A stretch of 64,000 bases of DNA from Desulfoscipio sp. XC116 (GCF_039851975.1 NZ_CP156660.1:124001-188000); one strand, 5' to 3'; shown: positions 44,401 through 52,980, numbered from the stretch's first letter. Made by a program: numbers and translations. Notes: generated from the letters alone by a model not told the origin.

Positions 44401-45272
44401 TACTTCTTGGTATAATCGTAAAACCCTTTACCTGTTTTTTGGCCCCATTCCTTTTTGATATATTTTTCCACGACAATGGGTGAAGGTTTGTAAGCCGGGT
44501 CGCCGGTTTCCTGATAGCGCTCCATGCCGATATAATAAGTCAGGTCGACGCCGGTCAGGTCCATCAGGCGGAACGGCCCCATGGGATGGCCCAGGGCGTA
44601 CATTACTGCGGTGTCGATATCTTCATAAGAGGCCACGCCCATATCGTAAATGTGCAGTGCTTCGTGATTGAGGGCCGCCAGAATGCGGTTGACCAAAAAG
44701 CCGTAAATCTCCTTGTTGAGCATGACCGGTATTTTGCCGATGTCCTTGGCCAGGTCGAAAATCTTTTGGGCTGTTTCCTCCGAGGTATGGGGCCCATTAA
44801 CTACTTCCACCAGCTTCATAACCATGGCCGGGTTGAAGAAATGCATGTTGCAGACCTTTTCCGGCCGCTTGGTCACCGGGGCGATTTTGGAGCTGACAAT
44901 AAAGGAACTGTTGGTAGCCAGTATGGTATGCGGCGGGCAAATTTCATCCAGCTGGGCAAACAGTTTTAATTTTAGATCCAGTTTTTCTAAAATAGCCTCA
45001 ATGACCACGTCGGCGTTTGAGGCGGCCTCTTTTATGTCGCTGGTGAAGGAGATATTGGACCGGGCCTGCTTGGCAACTTCTTCACTCATCTTGCCCTTGG
45101 CCACCCGCTGGGGCAGGTAGGTGTCGGCAAAGTTTTCGGCTTTTTTCAGTATCTCTTCGCTAATATCGGTGCACTTGACCTGGTAGCCCGCCACAGCGCA
45201 GCACAGCGCGATTTGGTGTCCCATATTGCCGGCGCCGACTACGCAAATATTATTGATTCCCGGAATAGTCAC
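44400..45272 (-). CDS. hbd: 3-hydroxyacyl-CoA (3-hydroxybutyryl-CoA) dehydrogenase
   Basis: 290 residues. NAD-binding Rossmann motif CVVGAGNMGHQIALCCAVAG at about 9-28, DVVIEAILEKLDLK, the catalytic ATNSSFIVSS and MHFFNPAMVMKLVEVVNG with the His-Glu pair, and the C-terminal GHPMGPFRLMDLTGVDLT. Oxidises (S)-3-hydroxyacyl-CoA with NAD; length matches the short butyryl type. ATG 45272 after AGGAGAGATC. First gene after the minus-strand sigma-54 promoter at 45335. Confidence 0.95.
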   Translation of the reverse strand: MTIPGINNICVVGAGNMGHQIALCCAVAGYQVKCTDISEEILKKAENFADTYLPQRVAKGKMSEEVAKQARSNISFTSDIKEAASNADVVIEAILEKLDLKLKLFAQLDEICPPHTILATNSSFIVSSKIAPVTKRPEKVCNMHFFNPAMVMKLVEVVNGPHTSEETAQKIFDLAKDIGKIPVMLNKEIYGFLVNRILAALNHEALHIYDMGVASYEDIDTAVMYALGHPMGPFRLMDLTGVDLTYYIGMERYQETGDPAYKPSPIVVEKYIKKEWGQKTGKGFYDYTKK

Positions 45273-45320
45273 AGAAGATCTCTCCTTTATTTATACATTC
45301 TTTAAACATAAATAAAATAA

Positions 45321-45335
45321 GCAATTTATGTGCCA
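45321..45335 (-). promoter_or_regulatory. Sigma-54 promoter of the hbd-ech-acad operon
   Basis: Read on the minus strand: TGGCAC (45335-45330), 5 bases, TTGC (45324-45321), an exact -24/-12 match. The implied start is near 45309, about 37 bases before the hbd start. Confidence 0.87.
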
Positions 45336-45362
45336 AAACCCGGCCGGCGTTTTTTTAGAAAG

Positions 45363-45380
45363 TTACTGCTATTGCAGTAA
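45363..45380. promoter_or_regulatory. Short palindrome between divergent sigma-54 promoters (possible activator site)
   Basis: TTACTGC-TATT-GCAGTAA, perfect 7-bp arms, 28 bases upstream of the minus-strand -24 box. Such palindromes can be enhancer sites, though this one is close to its promoter. Confidence 0.35.
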
Positions 45381-45408
45381 ATGTGCCGGACATGTTGTGC
45401 ATGTTGGC

Positions 45409-45463
45409 AACTACTGGCGTTCAATTAATTAACATAAGGTTAATTAATTGAACGCCAGTAGTT
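45409..45463. repeat. Perfect 25-bp inverted repeat between divergent sigma-54 promoters
   Basis: The arm 45409-45433 (begins AACTACTGGCGTTC) is an exact reverse complement of 45439-45463; loop ATAAG. The centre is about 100 bases from the minus-strand -24 box and about 165 from the plus-strand one, within the usual enhancer range. The remainder of the 396-base gap (45273-45668) holds the two promoters and no gene. Confidence 0.85.
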
Positions 45464-45599
45464 TAAAGCTGCGCTTGGTACAGGACAGCTGATGCAAATG
45501 GCTTCTTACGGGAAGGTTCGAACAGTAAATAAAGGTAAATTTACCAGGACATGCACTCTTTTTCTATCCGTTAAATTTAGATAGTAGAAATGTTAATGT

Positions 45600-45616
45600 T
45601 GGCACAATGTTTGCAT
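45600..45616 (+). promoter_or_regulatory. Sigma-54 promoter of the 45669 acyl-CoA ligase gene
   Basis: TGGCAC (45600-45605), 5 bases, TTGCAT (45611-45616), exact consensus. Implied start near 45628, about 41 bases before the TTG start. Confidence 0.88.
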
Positions 45617-45668
45617 TATAGTTAAAATTAAGATAATTCTAATTATAAAAAATTTGGGGGTGTAATGA

Positions 45669-47300
45669 TTGTTTGAGTTCTCCAAGCCATATCTTAATAT
45701 TTACAAGTCGGGGGGAGTAGACTGGGATATTAATATCGATCCCAAGCCATTGCACACACTGGTATTTGAATCAGCCGGGAAGCATCCGAAGAAAACCGCC
45801 ATGATTTTTTACGGGCACAAGATATCGTACGGCCAGTTGGCCGGCTGTGTGGTCAGGGTAGCTTCCGCCCTTTATGAGCTGGGCCTGCGCAAGGGGGATA
45901 GAATTGCCGTTATGTTGCCCAACTGCCCCGATTTTGTATTTGCCTATTATGCTGCCATGAGTTTGGGGGGCATAGTGGTAAACACCAATCCCATGTACGT
46001 GGAAAGAGAGATTGAGCATCAGGTTAATGACTCGGGCTCTAAAATGATTATTACCCTTGCCGACTTATATCCCCGGGTTAAAAACGTGCGGGACAACACA
46101 CCACTGGAGAAGGTCTTGCTGACCGGGTTTACCGGTAAGCCGGGAGCGTTGCCCGACGACACTGTTTGGTTCCCGGATCTGTACGCAGTGGACCGGGCTC
46201 CGGCCCCGCCGGTGGAAATAAACCCGGCGCAGGATCTGGCCGTGCTGCAGTATACCGGCGGCACCACCGGGGTGTCCAAAGGGGCCATGCTTACCCATCT
46301 GAATCTTTACGCCAATTCTATGCAAACCAACCATTTCTTCAATGATGATAATAAAAAACAGTTGATTATGAGCGTGCTCCCTTTTTTCCATGTTTACGGT
46401 ATGACCAGCTGCATGAACCTGGCGGTGGCGGCCGGTACCACCATGCTTTTGGTGCCCCGGTTTGTGCCTGCTGAGATAGCCCAATTAATCAGCACGTATA
46501 AGCCTACCTTCTTCCCCGGGGTGCCCACTATGTTCGTAGCTATGTTAAACAGCCCGGAATTTAAAGATTACAAGGATTACGACAAGGTAATGGTTTATAA
46601 TGCCGGTGGCGGACCGTTGCCCGTTGAAATCGGCTATTGTTATGATAGGCTGCTGGAGGGTACCGGCTCACTTATGACCGAGGGGTACGGACTGTCCGAA
46701 TCTTCACCGGTAACGCATTGCAACCCCGAATTCGGCCCGAATAAAAGGGGTTGTATCGGCGTGCCCTATCCTGCTACTCACGCCGCAGTGGTGGATATTG
46801 AAACGGGTACCCGGGTGTTGCCTGTGGGCGAGGTGGGGGAACTGGTGGTTCAGGGTCCCCAGGTAATGCCGGGGTACTGGAACCAGCCCGAGCAAACGGC
46901 ACAAACCTTGAAAAACGGCTGGCTGTACACCGGGGATATGGCCAGAATGGATGAAGAAGGATATTTTTATATTGTGGATCGCAAAAAGGATATGATTATT
47001 GCCGGTGGCTATAATATTTATCCCCGGGAAGTGGAAGAGGTTTTGTTTGAGAATGCCAAAGTGCAGGAGGCGGTGGTGGCCGGTGTGCCGGACGCCTATC
47101 GCGGGGAGACGGTGAAAGCTTATGTAGTGCTTAAAGAAGACCGGACCGCCACGGAGCAGGAATTAATTGCTTACTGCCGGGAAAAGCTGGCTCCCTATAA
47201 AGTGCCCAAAGCGGTTGAATTCAGGCAGGAACTGCCCAAATCGGCGGTGGGCAAGCTGCTGAGGCGCAAGCTGGTGGAAGAGGAGATGAAGAAGCTCTAA
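45669..47300 (+). CDS. Long-chain-type fatty acid-CoA ligase (AMP-forming)
   Basis: 543 residues from TTG 45669 after TTTGGGGGTGTAA. ANL motifs: LQYTGGTTGVSKGAMLTHLN at about 194, EGYGLSESSPVTHCNP at about 338, YTGDMARMDEEGYFYIVDRK at about 419 and the catalytic Lys region LPKSAVGKLLRRKL at the end. FadD/LcfA-like. The transcript starts from its own sigma-54 promoter and is divergent from hbd, so activation and beta-oxidation genes are induced together. Confidence 0.94.
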   Translation: MFEFSKPYLNIYKSGGVDWDINIDPKPLHTLVFESAGKHPKKTAMIFYGHKISYGQLAGCVVRVASALYELGLRKGDRIAVMLPNCPDFVFAYYAAMSLGGIVVNTNPMYVEREIEHQVNDSGSKMIITLADLYPRVKNVRDNTPLEKVLLTGFTGKPGALPDDTVWFPDLYAVDRAPAPPVEINPAQDLAVLQYTGGTTGVSKGAMLTHLNLYANSMQTNHFFNDDNKKQLIMSVLPFFHVYGMTSCMNLAVAAGTTMLLVPRFVPAEIAQLISTYKPTFFPGVPTMFVAMLNSPEFKDYKDYDKVMVYNAGGGPLPVEIGYCYDRLLEGTGSLMTEGYGLSESSPVTHCNPEFGPNKRGCIGVPYPATHAAVVDIETGTRVLPVGEVGELVVQGPQVMPGYWNQPEQTAQTLKNGWLYTGDMARMDEEGYFYIVDRKKDMIIAGGYNIYPREVEEVLFENAKVQEAVVAGVPDAYRGETVKAYVVLKEDRTATEQELIAYCREKLAPYKVPKAVEFRQELPKSAVGKLLRRKLVEEEMKKL

Positions 47301-47601
47301 GCAAGCCGGTAAATAGGTAAAGCAGTGTTCATTGTGGCTGCCCTTGACGGGCGGCCATAATTTATTTGGTGTTCAATATGTTAACATGGGGTTCGGTCTT
47401 ACATTGGGGATGTAGTATGAATAAAAGCGTGTGTATTGTGTCGATGATGGTACCGTGATATTATCTAAATATTCGCAACGGAAATTTATTATACAATAAG
47501 CTTGGGTTTGTTGACTTAATCGTAAATTTACCGGAAGGATATTTATAGGATATTGTTTGACATCCGCACAATAGATGTATCAAATATAGGAGTGATATGC
47601 T
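47301..47601. other. 301-base gap before the ADP-forming synthetase gene
   Basis: Carries the hairpin at 47331-47361 and a weak TTGACA (47557-47562) with poor TCAAAT (47580). No sigma-54 site and no supported gene were found. Confidence 0.5.
47331..47361 (+). terminator. Hairpin, probable terminator of the acyl-CoA ligase gene
   Basis: ATTGTGGC-TGCCC (47331-47343) pairs with GGGC-GGCCATAAT (47349-47361), with one mismatch; the following T-run is weak. Confidence 0.5.
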
Positions 47602-49752
47602 TTGACACAAACGACCGAGCAGCTAATTAATGAACTGCAGCCGCTGTTTAACCCCCAATCTATCGCGCTGATCGGTGCTTCCATTGATTTCAGCAAACCC
47701 AACGGCCGTCCGCTGGAGCTTTTAATGAAACATGGTTACCGGGGTTGTATTTACCCGGTTAATCCCAAGTATGCCGAGATAGCCGGTCTTAAATGTTATC
47801 CTTCGCTAAATGAAATAACGGGGGAAATTGACATGGCCATCATTGGCGTGGCGGCGGCCCGGGTGCCGGATGTGCTGCGGGCTTGCGGTTTAAGAGGAGT
47901 GCGCTCCGCGGTGGTGTTCAGTTCGGGCTTTGCCGAAGTAGGGGCCGCGGGAGTGGCGTTACAGCAAGAGATTGCGGAGATCGCCCGGCAGTACAATATA
48001 AAAATGTGCGGCCCCAACTGCCTGGGGTTGCTTAATACCGCCAATGGAGTGATGGCTACATTTGCCACGGTGCCCACTCAATCGGGGCGGGAATCTTCGC
48101 GGCTGTTGGGATTTATCACCCAGAGCGGGGCCTTCGGCGCCGTTATTTATATGATGGCCCAGCAGCGCGGCGTGGGATTTAACTATTTTGTCAGTGTGGG
48201 CAACGAAGCCAGCCTTGAATTCTGCGATTTTCTGGAATACATGTTATTGGATCCCGAAACCAAAGTAATCGGCGGTTATATGGAGGGGGCCAAGGACGGA
48301 GTTAAGCTGCGCCGGGTCGCCGAAAAGGCCCTGCAGGCGGGCAAACCCGTTATATTAATGAAGGTGGGCAAGTCTGCGGTGGGGGCCAGAGCCGCCGGTT
48401 CACACACCGGTTCATTGGCCGGGGCGGACCGGGTATACGACGCATTTTTCCGTCAAACCGGCATTATTCGCATAGACAGTATGGAGGATTTGGTGGCGCT
48501 GGTTAATCTTTTTGCCGGCGGTAAACTGCCCGCCGGCGGCAATGTCGGTATTGTATCCACCTCCGGCGGCGCCGGGGTGCTGATGGCCGATAAGTGTGAT
48601 GAGTTCGGGCTGGTGGTGCCCGATATTTCGCCGCACACCCGTGAACACCTGGAAAGTTTACTGCCGGGATTTGCTTCGGCGCTGAACCCGGTGGATATTA
48701 CCGGGCAAATAATGAACGATCCGGGATTACTGAAACAATGCCTGGAAACAATGACCAAAGACCCGCGGATACATTCGCTGATTGCCTTTTTTGCCTTGTC
48801 CGGCCCCCGTGTTGAAGACATGGCCCGGGATATCATCCAGGTATATAACCAAACAGACAAACCCATGATTGTCATCACCTGGTACGCATCAGGCAATGAA
48901 TCCAATGAGCATGCCTATAACACGCTAAAACAAAGTAGGGTGCCCATTATAGAGGAACCTGTTCAGGCGGTGCGGGCGCTGGCGTCGCTGGTGCACTTCG
49001 CTTCAGCCCGGCAAAGGCACCGGGATGAGGCGCGGTGCGAACCATGCCGGTCGGGCCGGGACCGGGAAAAAACCGGTATATTGCTGCGGCAGCCTGCCTT
49101 TGGTGAGCGGGAATCCAAAGCGCTGCTGGCTCACTGTGGTATTCCGGTGGCTAAAGGTAAGGCTGCCGCCGATCCCGAACAGGCCCTGCAGGCGGCCCGG
49201 GATATAGGCTACCCGGTAGTTTTAAAGGCAGACGCGCCGCGGATCAGACATAAAACAGAAGCCGGGGCTGTCCGGCTGAATATAACCGGGGATGATGAAT
49301 TGGCGGCCGCCTTTGAGGCAGTTACCACCGGTGCCCGGCAGCACTCTCCCGGTGCCGAAATACGCGGCGTGCTGGTGGAGGAGATGCTGCCGCCGGGTAC
49401 GGAAATGATTGTGGGAGCGCTGCGGGACCCTGTTTTCGGTCCCACGGTAATGGTGGGTCTGGGTGGTATATTTGTAGAAGCACTGGAGGATGTGGCTTTC
49501 CGGGTGGCTCCCATTACCAGGCGGGATGCGCGGGATATGCTGGCCGAGCTCAAGGGCGGGCGTATTCTGCAGGGATTGCGGGGGCGGCCGGCGGCTGATA
49601 TTGATGCCGTTATAGATGTGCTGCTTAAGGTGTCGGCCCTAGCTGTGGATTTTCAAGATGAAATAACGGAAATAGATATTAACCCCCTGCTGGTGTATCC
49701 GGTGGGACAAGGTGTCCGGGCGGCGGATGCACTGGTGGTTAAAAAAGAGTAA
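47602..49752 (+). CDS. ADP-forming acetyl/acyl-CoA synthetase (fused alpha-beta)
   Basis: 716 residues from TTG 47602 (TAGGAGTGA). Order: CoA-binding Rossmann domain (about 10-140: IALIGASIDFSKPNGRP), succinyl-CoA-ligase-like domains (about 150-460) with the phospho-His loop GSHTGSLAGADR at about 266-277, a short Arg-rich linker (about 470-490), then an ATP-grasp domain (about 495-716: YPVVLKADAPRIRHKTEAGA, EIDINPLLVYP). Interconverts acyl-CoA, ADP and Pi with acid, CoA and ATP, so it could harvest ATP from acyl-CoA. It follows the acyl-CoA ligase but without a visible sigma-54 promoter. Confidence 0.93.
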   Translation: MTQTTEQLINELQPLFNPQSIALIGASIDFSKPNGRPLELLMKHGYRGCIYPVNPKYAEIAGLKCYPSLNEITGEIDMAIIGVAAARVPDVLRACGLRGVRSAVVFSSGFAEVGAAGVALQQEIAEIARQYNIKMCGPNCLGLLNTANGVMATFATVPTQSGRESSRLLGFITQSGAFGAVIYMMAQQRGVGFNYFVSVGNEASLEFCDFLEYMLLDPETKVIGGYMEGAKDGVKLRRVAEKALQAGKPVILMKVGKSAVGARAAGSHTGSLAGADRVYDAFFRQTGIIRIDSMEDLVALVNLFAGGKLPAGGNVGIVSTSGGAGVLMADKCDEFGLVVPDISPHTREHLESLLPGFASALNPVDITGQIMNDPGLLKQCLETMTKDPRIHSLIAFFALSGPRVEDMARDIIQVYNQTDKPMIVITWYASGNESNEHAYNTLKQSRVPIIEEPVQAVRALASLVHFASARQRHRDEARCEPCRSGRDREKTGILLRQPAFGERESKALLAHCGIPVAKGKAAADPEQALQAARDIGYPVVLKADAPRIRHKTEAGAVRLNITGDDELAAAFEAVTTGARQHSPGAEIRGVLVEEMLPPGTEMIVGALRDPVFGPTVMVGLGGIFVEALEDVAFRVAPITRRDARDMLAELKGGRILQGLRGRPAADIDAVIDVLLKVSALAVDFQDEITEIDINPLLVYPVGQGVRAADALVVKKE

Positions 49753-49766
49753 CGGGGGTGAATATT

Positions 49767-50363
49767 TTGCACCGGGTGAACCGTATTTTAAATGATTCCC
49801 GGTATAAAGAATGTGTCGAACGCAATGCCGTCTGTGAGCGAAGCAGACGTTTTTGCCGGCATGATTTGCAGCATATGCTGGATGTGGCTCGGATTACCTA
49901 TATGCTTGTGCTGGAAGAAGGATGCTCCGTGAATGGCACGGCCGTCACCGGTGTGCCGGGAGATCCCGTTTTACTTAAAATATTGGGTGGCACGGGCATT
50001 AAGTATGACGCGGCAGCCGCCGGCGGGCCCGGTTTGCTGGTGCAGGCCAGGGAGCTAATCTATGCCGCCGGTTTACTGCATGACATGGCCCGCTGGGTGG
50101 AATATGAAACCGGCGAGGACCACGCCGCAGCCGGGGCCCGGATGGCCGGTGAGGTGCTTGACCGGGTCGGGTTTAATACGGCTGAACAAAAGATAATCTC
50201 CACTGCCATTAGCGAGCACCGCACCGGCGGTCCGGACGCCAGCCTGCTGGGTCAATATATCTGCCGGGCCGATGATTTGGTCCGCCCCTGCAGCCGCTGC
50301 GCGGCCAGGGACGAATGCTATAAAATCAGCCGCATGGAAACCGCCGGTATGCTATTATATTAG
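49767..50363 (+). CDS. HD-domain phosphohydrolase-like protein
   Basis: 198 residues from TTG 49767 (GGGGGTGAAT at 49753); GTG 49758 is in frame but overlaps that site. HD-fold signatures: RHDLQHMLDVARI (first His), AAGLLHDMARW (HD pair), GEDHAAAGA and SEHRTGG. A C-terminal cysteine patch (CSRCAARDEC) may bind a metal. A Gly/Ala-rich insertion (about 60-90) is unusual. The stop of the preceding synthetase gene lies 14 bases upstream, so they are co-transcribed. Substrate unknown. Confidence 0.8.
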   Translation: MHRVNRILNDSRYKECVERNAVCERSRRFCRHDLQHMLDVARITYMLVLEEGCSVNGTAVTGVPGDPVLLKILGGTGIKYDAAAAGGPGLLVQARELIYAAGLLHDMARWVEYETGEDHAAAGARMAGEVLDRVGFNTAEQKIISTAISEHRTGGPDASLLGQYICRADDLVRPCSRCAARDECYKISRMETAGMLLY

Positions 50364-50538
50364 GGCGGGTATTTTAGGCGCTATACTAATTGTCAAAGAA
50401 CACAAGTATACTTACCATGGAACGTATATTGGTGGAATACTTATCGCCCTGCCGGGCGATGCCCCTTTCATCCCGCCTTACAAGGGGGTGGGTTTTCAGG
50501 GGCGGCGTTCTATAAATCTTTCGGGAGGTAGAATCAAA

Positions 50539-51723
50539 GTGTTCTTTAATATGCATAACTTGGTGATTGCACATCGAGGCGAGGTGTGGGAAGAATTTAA
50601 AAAAGTAGGCGCCGATGCGGCCGGCAGCGCCATAATGGCGCCCAAGGCGCTGCACCGGCTGGTTAAAATATATGACCTGGCGCCCAGACAGGCCAACATA
50701 ATCAAGCAGGAAATGCTGGGCAAGGGCGGGGATGCCGCCGTCACCCGGGGTACGGTGGACTCCTCGGTGGAAAAAACCGATGTGTTGCTGATGGGTACTG
50801 AAAAACAATACCGGGCCGTGATTAAAAAGCTGCGTATGCAGCCCTTTAAACTGGCCGCTTTGGCCGAACAGCTGAAGCAAACGCTGGATAACCTGAACGG
50901 CCGGCAACCCCGGGAGCTGATCTGCCGGGATAAAAAGCTGACTTTGGGAGAAAGAACGCTGGTTATGGGCATTTTAAATGTTACACCCGATTCTTTTTCC
51001 GACGGGGGCAGTTATGATAATATCGATGCTGCCATAGCCTGCGCCCGCCGTTTGGTGGACGAGGGGGCGGATATTATAGACCTGGGCGGTGAATCTACCC
51101 ATCCCGGTTATGAACCGATTAGTGTGGAAGAGGAATTGGACCGGGTAATTCCGGTGTTGCAAGTGTTGGTGCGTGAAATCAATTTGCCCGTCAGCGTGGA
51201 TACCACTAAAGCGTCGGTGGCCCGGCGTGCCCTGGAGGTAGGGGCTCATATAATTAACGACCAGTGGTCGCTGCGGGCGGACCGGAATATGGCCTCGGTA
51301 GTGGCGGAGTATCAAGTGCCGCTGGTGATGATGCACAATCAGAGGGGCACTGAATACCGCGACCTGATGGGCGATATGGTGCGGTTTTTCCGGGAGAGCA
51401 TAGCCATGGCGGAGCAGGCCGGGATAGTCCGGGAAAATATTATTATTGATCCCGGCATTGGTTTTGGCAAGACTGTGCAGCATAACCTTGAGGCGCTGCG
51501 CCGCCTGCGGGAGCTGGATGGCCTGGGCTTGCCCGTGCTGCTGGGCACATCCCGCAAATCACTGGTCGGCAAGACCTTGGATTTGCCGCCCGACCAGCGG
51601 GTGGAGGGCACCGGTGCCACCGTAGCCCTGGGTATAGCCAACGGAGCGGATATCGTCCGGGTGCATGATGTTAAGGAAATGGTTCGGGTAGTCCGGATGA
51701 CTGACGCAGTGGTGCGGGGCTAG
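50539..51723 (+). CDS. folP: Dihydropteroate synthase with N-terminal extension
   Basis: 394 residues from GTG 50539 (GGGAGGTAG at 50523). The DHPS barrel starts at about residue 135: VMGILNVTPDSFSDGG, DLGGESTHPGYEPIS, PVSVDTTKASVARRALEVGA, NDQWSLRADRNM, DPGIGFGKTVQHNLEALRRL, LLGTSRKSLVGKTL and GTGATVALGIANGADIVRVHDV. About 130 N-terminal residues (IAHRGEVWEEFKKVGAD ... ) are an extra domain of unknown role seen in several clostridial enzymes. The longer frame to 50272 runs inside the HD gene and is rejected. First of folP-folB-folK. Confidence 0.95.
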   Translation: MFFNMHNLVIAHRGEVWEEFKKVGADAAGSAIMAPKALHRLVKIYDLAPRQANIIKQEMLGKGGDAAVTRGTVDSSVEKTDVLLMGTEKQYRAVIKKLRMQPFKLAALAEQLKQTLDNLNGRQPRELICRDKKLTLGERTLVMGILNVTPDSFSDGGSYDNIDAAIACARRLVDEGADIIDLGGESTHPGYEPISVEEELDRVIPVLQVLVREINLPVSVDTTKASVARRALEVGAHIINDQWSLRADRNMASVVAEYQVPLVMMHNQRGTEYRDLMGDMVRFFRESIAMAEQAGIVRENIIIDPGIGFGKTVQHNLEALRRLRELDGLGLPVLLGTSRKSLVGKTLDLPPDQRVEGTGATVALGIANGADIVRVHDVKEMVRVVRMTDAVVRG

Positions 51724-51756
51724 AATGGCCCGGCTTTTGTTTGCTGTTGGAAAGCC

Positions 51757-51790
51757 CCCGGATCTGTCCTGAAAAAACTCCGGGTTTTTT
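51757..51790 (+). terminator. Terminator after folP
   Basis: Stem CCCGGA (51757-51762) / TCCGGG (51779-51784), T6 after it. Confidence 0.7.
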
Positions 51791-51847
51791 CCCGACGTGC
51801 TTTCAACTGTTATTGCTATGAATAAAACTTGCAACACTTGAAAGCAT

Positions 51848-51953
51848 GTCATTGCGAGGAGCGAAGCGACGAAGCAATCTCCGCTTTACAGTTGGCATTT
51901 CTTTGGGGGCCTGCTTTGGAGTCTGGGATTGCTTCGCTTACACTCGCAATGAT
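51848..51953. repeat. Dispersed palindromic repeat (GTCATTGCGAGGAGCGAAGC type)
   Basis: Left arm 51848-51881 (GTCATTGCGAG ... GAAGCAATC) and right arm 51927-51953 (GATTGCTTCG ... CTCGCAATGA) pair as an imperfect hairpin. A partial third copy (AGCGAAGCAATC) lies at about 52020-52031. This sequence type is a common intergenic repeat in unrelated bacteria. The gap 51724-52063 contains nothing else apart from the terminator. Confidence 0.8.
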
Positions 51954-52063
51954 ATTACCCGGTGCAATGACATATATTCGTTTATCGTGATGCGGGCAAC
52001 GCGTGATAATTGCTAGCGCAAGCGAAGCAATCTTAAACTGTGTAAACAGGTCTTTGAGATGCT

Positions 52064-52462
52064 GTGCGGCGAAAGGCGGTGTTTGACCTGGATAAAATAA
52101 TCATGAGCGGCATGGGCTTTTACGGGTACCACGGCGTACTGCCCCAGGAAAGGGAGCTGGGGCAGAATTTCGTAGTGGACGTGGAATTGCAGCTGGATTT
52201 GCGCACGGCGGGGGAAAGCGATGACCCCGGCAAGACAGTTAGTTATGCCGATGTGTACGAGGTAGTGCGCCGGGTGGTAACCGGTGCGCCCAGTAAATTA
52301 ATTGAGGCGGTGGCCGAGCAAATTGCCGGTGAAGTGCTGCGGCAATTTGCTGTGCGGCAGGTGCTGGTGCGGGTTAAAAAGCCCGCCGCTCCCGTGCCGG
52401 GGCAGTTTGGCTATATGGCTGTGGAAATTGTCCGTTCCCAAACAAAGGCGGTGACCGAATAA
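52064..52462 (+). CDS. folB: Dihydroneopterin aldolase
   Basis: 132 residues. DKIIMSGMGFYGYHGVLPQE (active-site region with substrate Glu), GQNFVVDVELQLDL, VSYADVYEVV and LIEAVAEQIA, plus the catalytic Lys in RVKKPAAPVPG. Converts dihydroneopterin to 6-hydroxymethyl-dihydropterin. Start taken as GTG 52064; ribosome-binding site is weak and GTG 52079 is an alternative. Overlaps folK by one base. Confidence 0.94.
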   Translation: MRRKAVFDLDKIIMSGMGFYGYHGVLPQERELGQNFVVDVELQLDLRTAGESDDPGKTVSYADVYEVVRRVVTGAPSKLIEAVAEQIAGEVLRQFAVRQVLVRVKKPAAPVPGQFGYMAVEIVRSQTKAVTE

Positions 52463-52980
52463 TGAGTTTGCCGCAAGGTACGGAAACATCAGCCACCGGC
52501 CGGCCGGCGCGCTGTTACATCGGCCTCGGTTCCAACATGGGGGACAGCCGGGCTGTTATTGCCGAGGCGCTGAAGCGGTTGGGGGAACTGCCGGGCGTGG
52601 CGCTGGACGCCGTAGCTCCCCTTTACCGCACCGCCCCGGTGGGCTATACCGACCAGGATTATTTTATTAATACCGTGGCCGAAATTAGCGCAACTTTAAC
52701 TCCCCGGCAGTTGCTGGCCGGTTTGCAGCAAATTGAGAACGATCTGGGCCGGGTGCGGGTGATCCGCTGGGGCCCCCGCACCGTGGATTTGGACATTCTG
52801 CTTTACGGAGAGCAAATCATCACCGAACCCGATTTGCTGGTGCCGCATCCCCGGATGGCCCGGCGTGCCTTTGTCATGGTACCGCTGGCTGATTTAAACC
52901 CCGGATTGGTTGTTGATGGCGAAAAGGCGCGGGCACTGGCCCGGCGCCTGGCGGAGGAACAGGAAATCGCCAGATGTTAA
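52462..52980 (+). CDS. folK: 6-hydroxymethyl-7,8-dihydropterin pyrophosphokinase
   Basis: 172 residues. HPPK motifs: YIGLGSNMGD, YRTAPVGYTDQDYFINTVAE, LQQIENDLGRVRVIRWGPRT, VDLDILLYG and VPHPRMARRAFVMVPLADL. The ATG overlaps the folB stop (TAATG). Its stop codon lies inside the left 62-bp direct repeat of the following insertion element, so the gene end was just spared. Confidence 0.95.
   Translation: MSLPQGTETSATGRPARCYIGLGSNMGDSRAVIAEALKRLGELPGVALDAVAPLYRTAPVGYTDQDYFINTVAEISATLTPRQLLAGLQQIENDLGRVRVIRWGPRTVDLDILLYGEQIITEPDLLVPHPRMARRAFVMVPLADLNPGLVVDGEKARALARRLAEEQEIARC

Noticed and set aside
45363-45380. The palindrome as a proven enhancer site of the sigma-54 activator
   Set aside because: No equivalent was found near the 37444 promoter, so it is only listed as a possible site.
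47557-47585. Sigma-A promoter for the ADP-forming synthetase gene
   Set aside because: TTGACA is good but the -10 (TCAAAT) is poor and the transcript would start almost on the ribosome-binding site.
50272-50538. Upstream extension of the folP frame
   Set aside because: It begins inside the HD-domain gene, lacks a ribosome-binding site and shows no protein-like composition.
51848-52031. CRISPR-like array suggested by repeated AGCGAAGC blocks
   Set aside because: Repeats are inverted and irregular with no uniform spacers; they belong to a common dispersed palindromic repeat.
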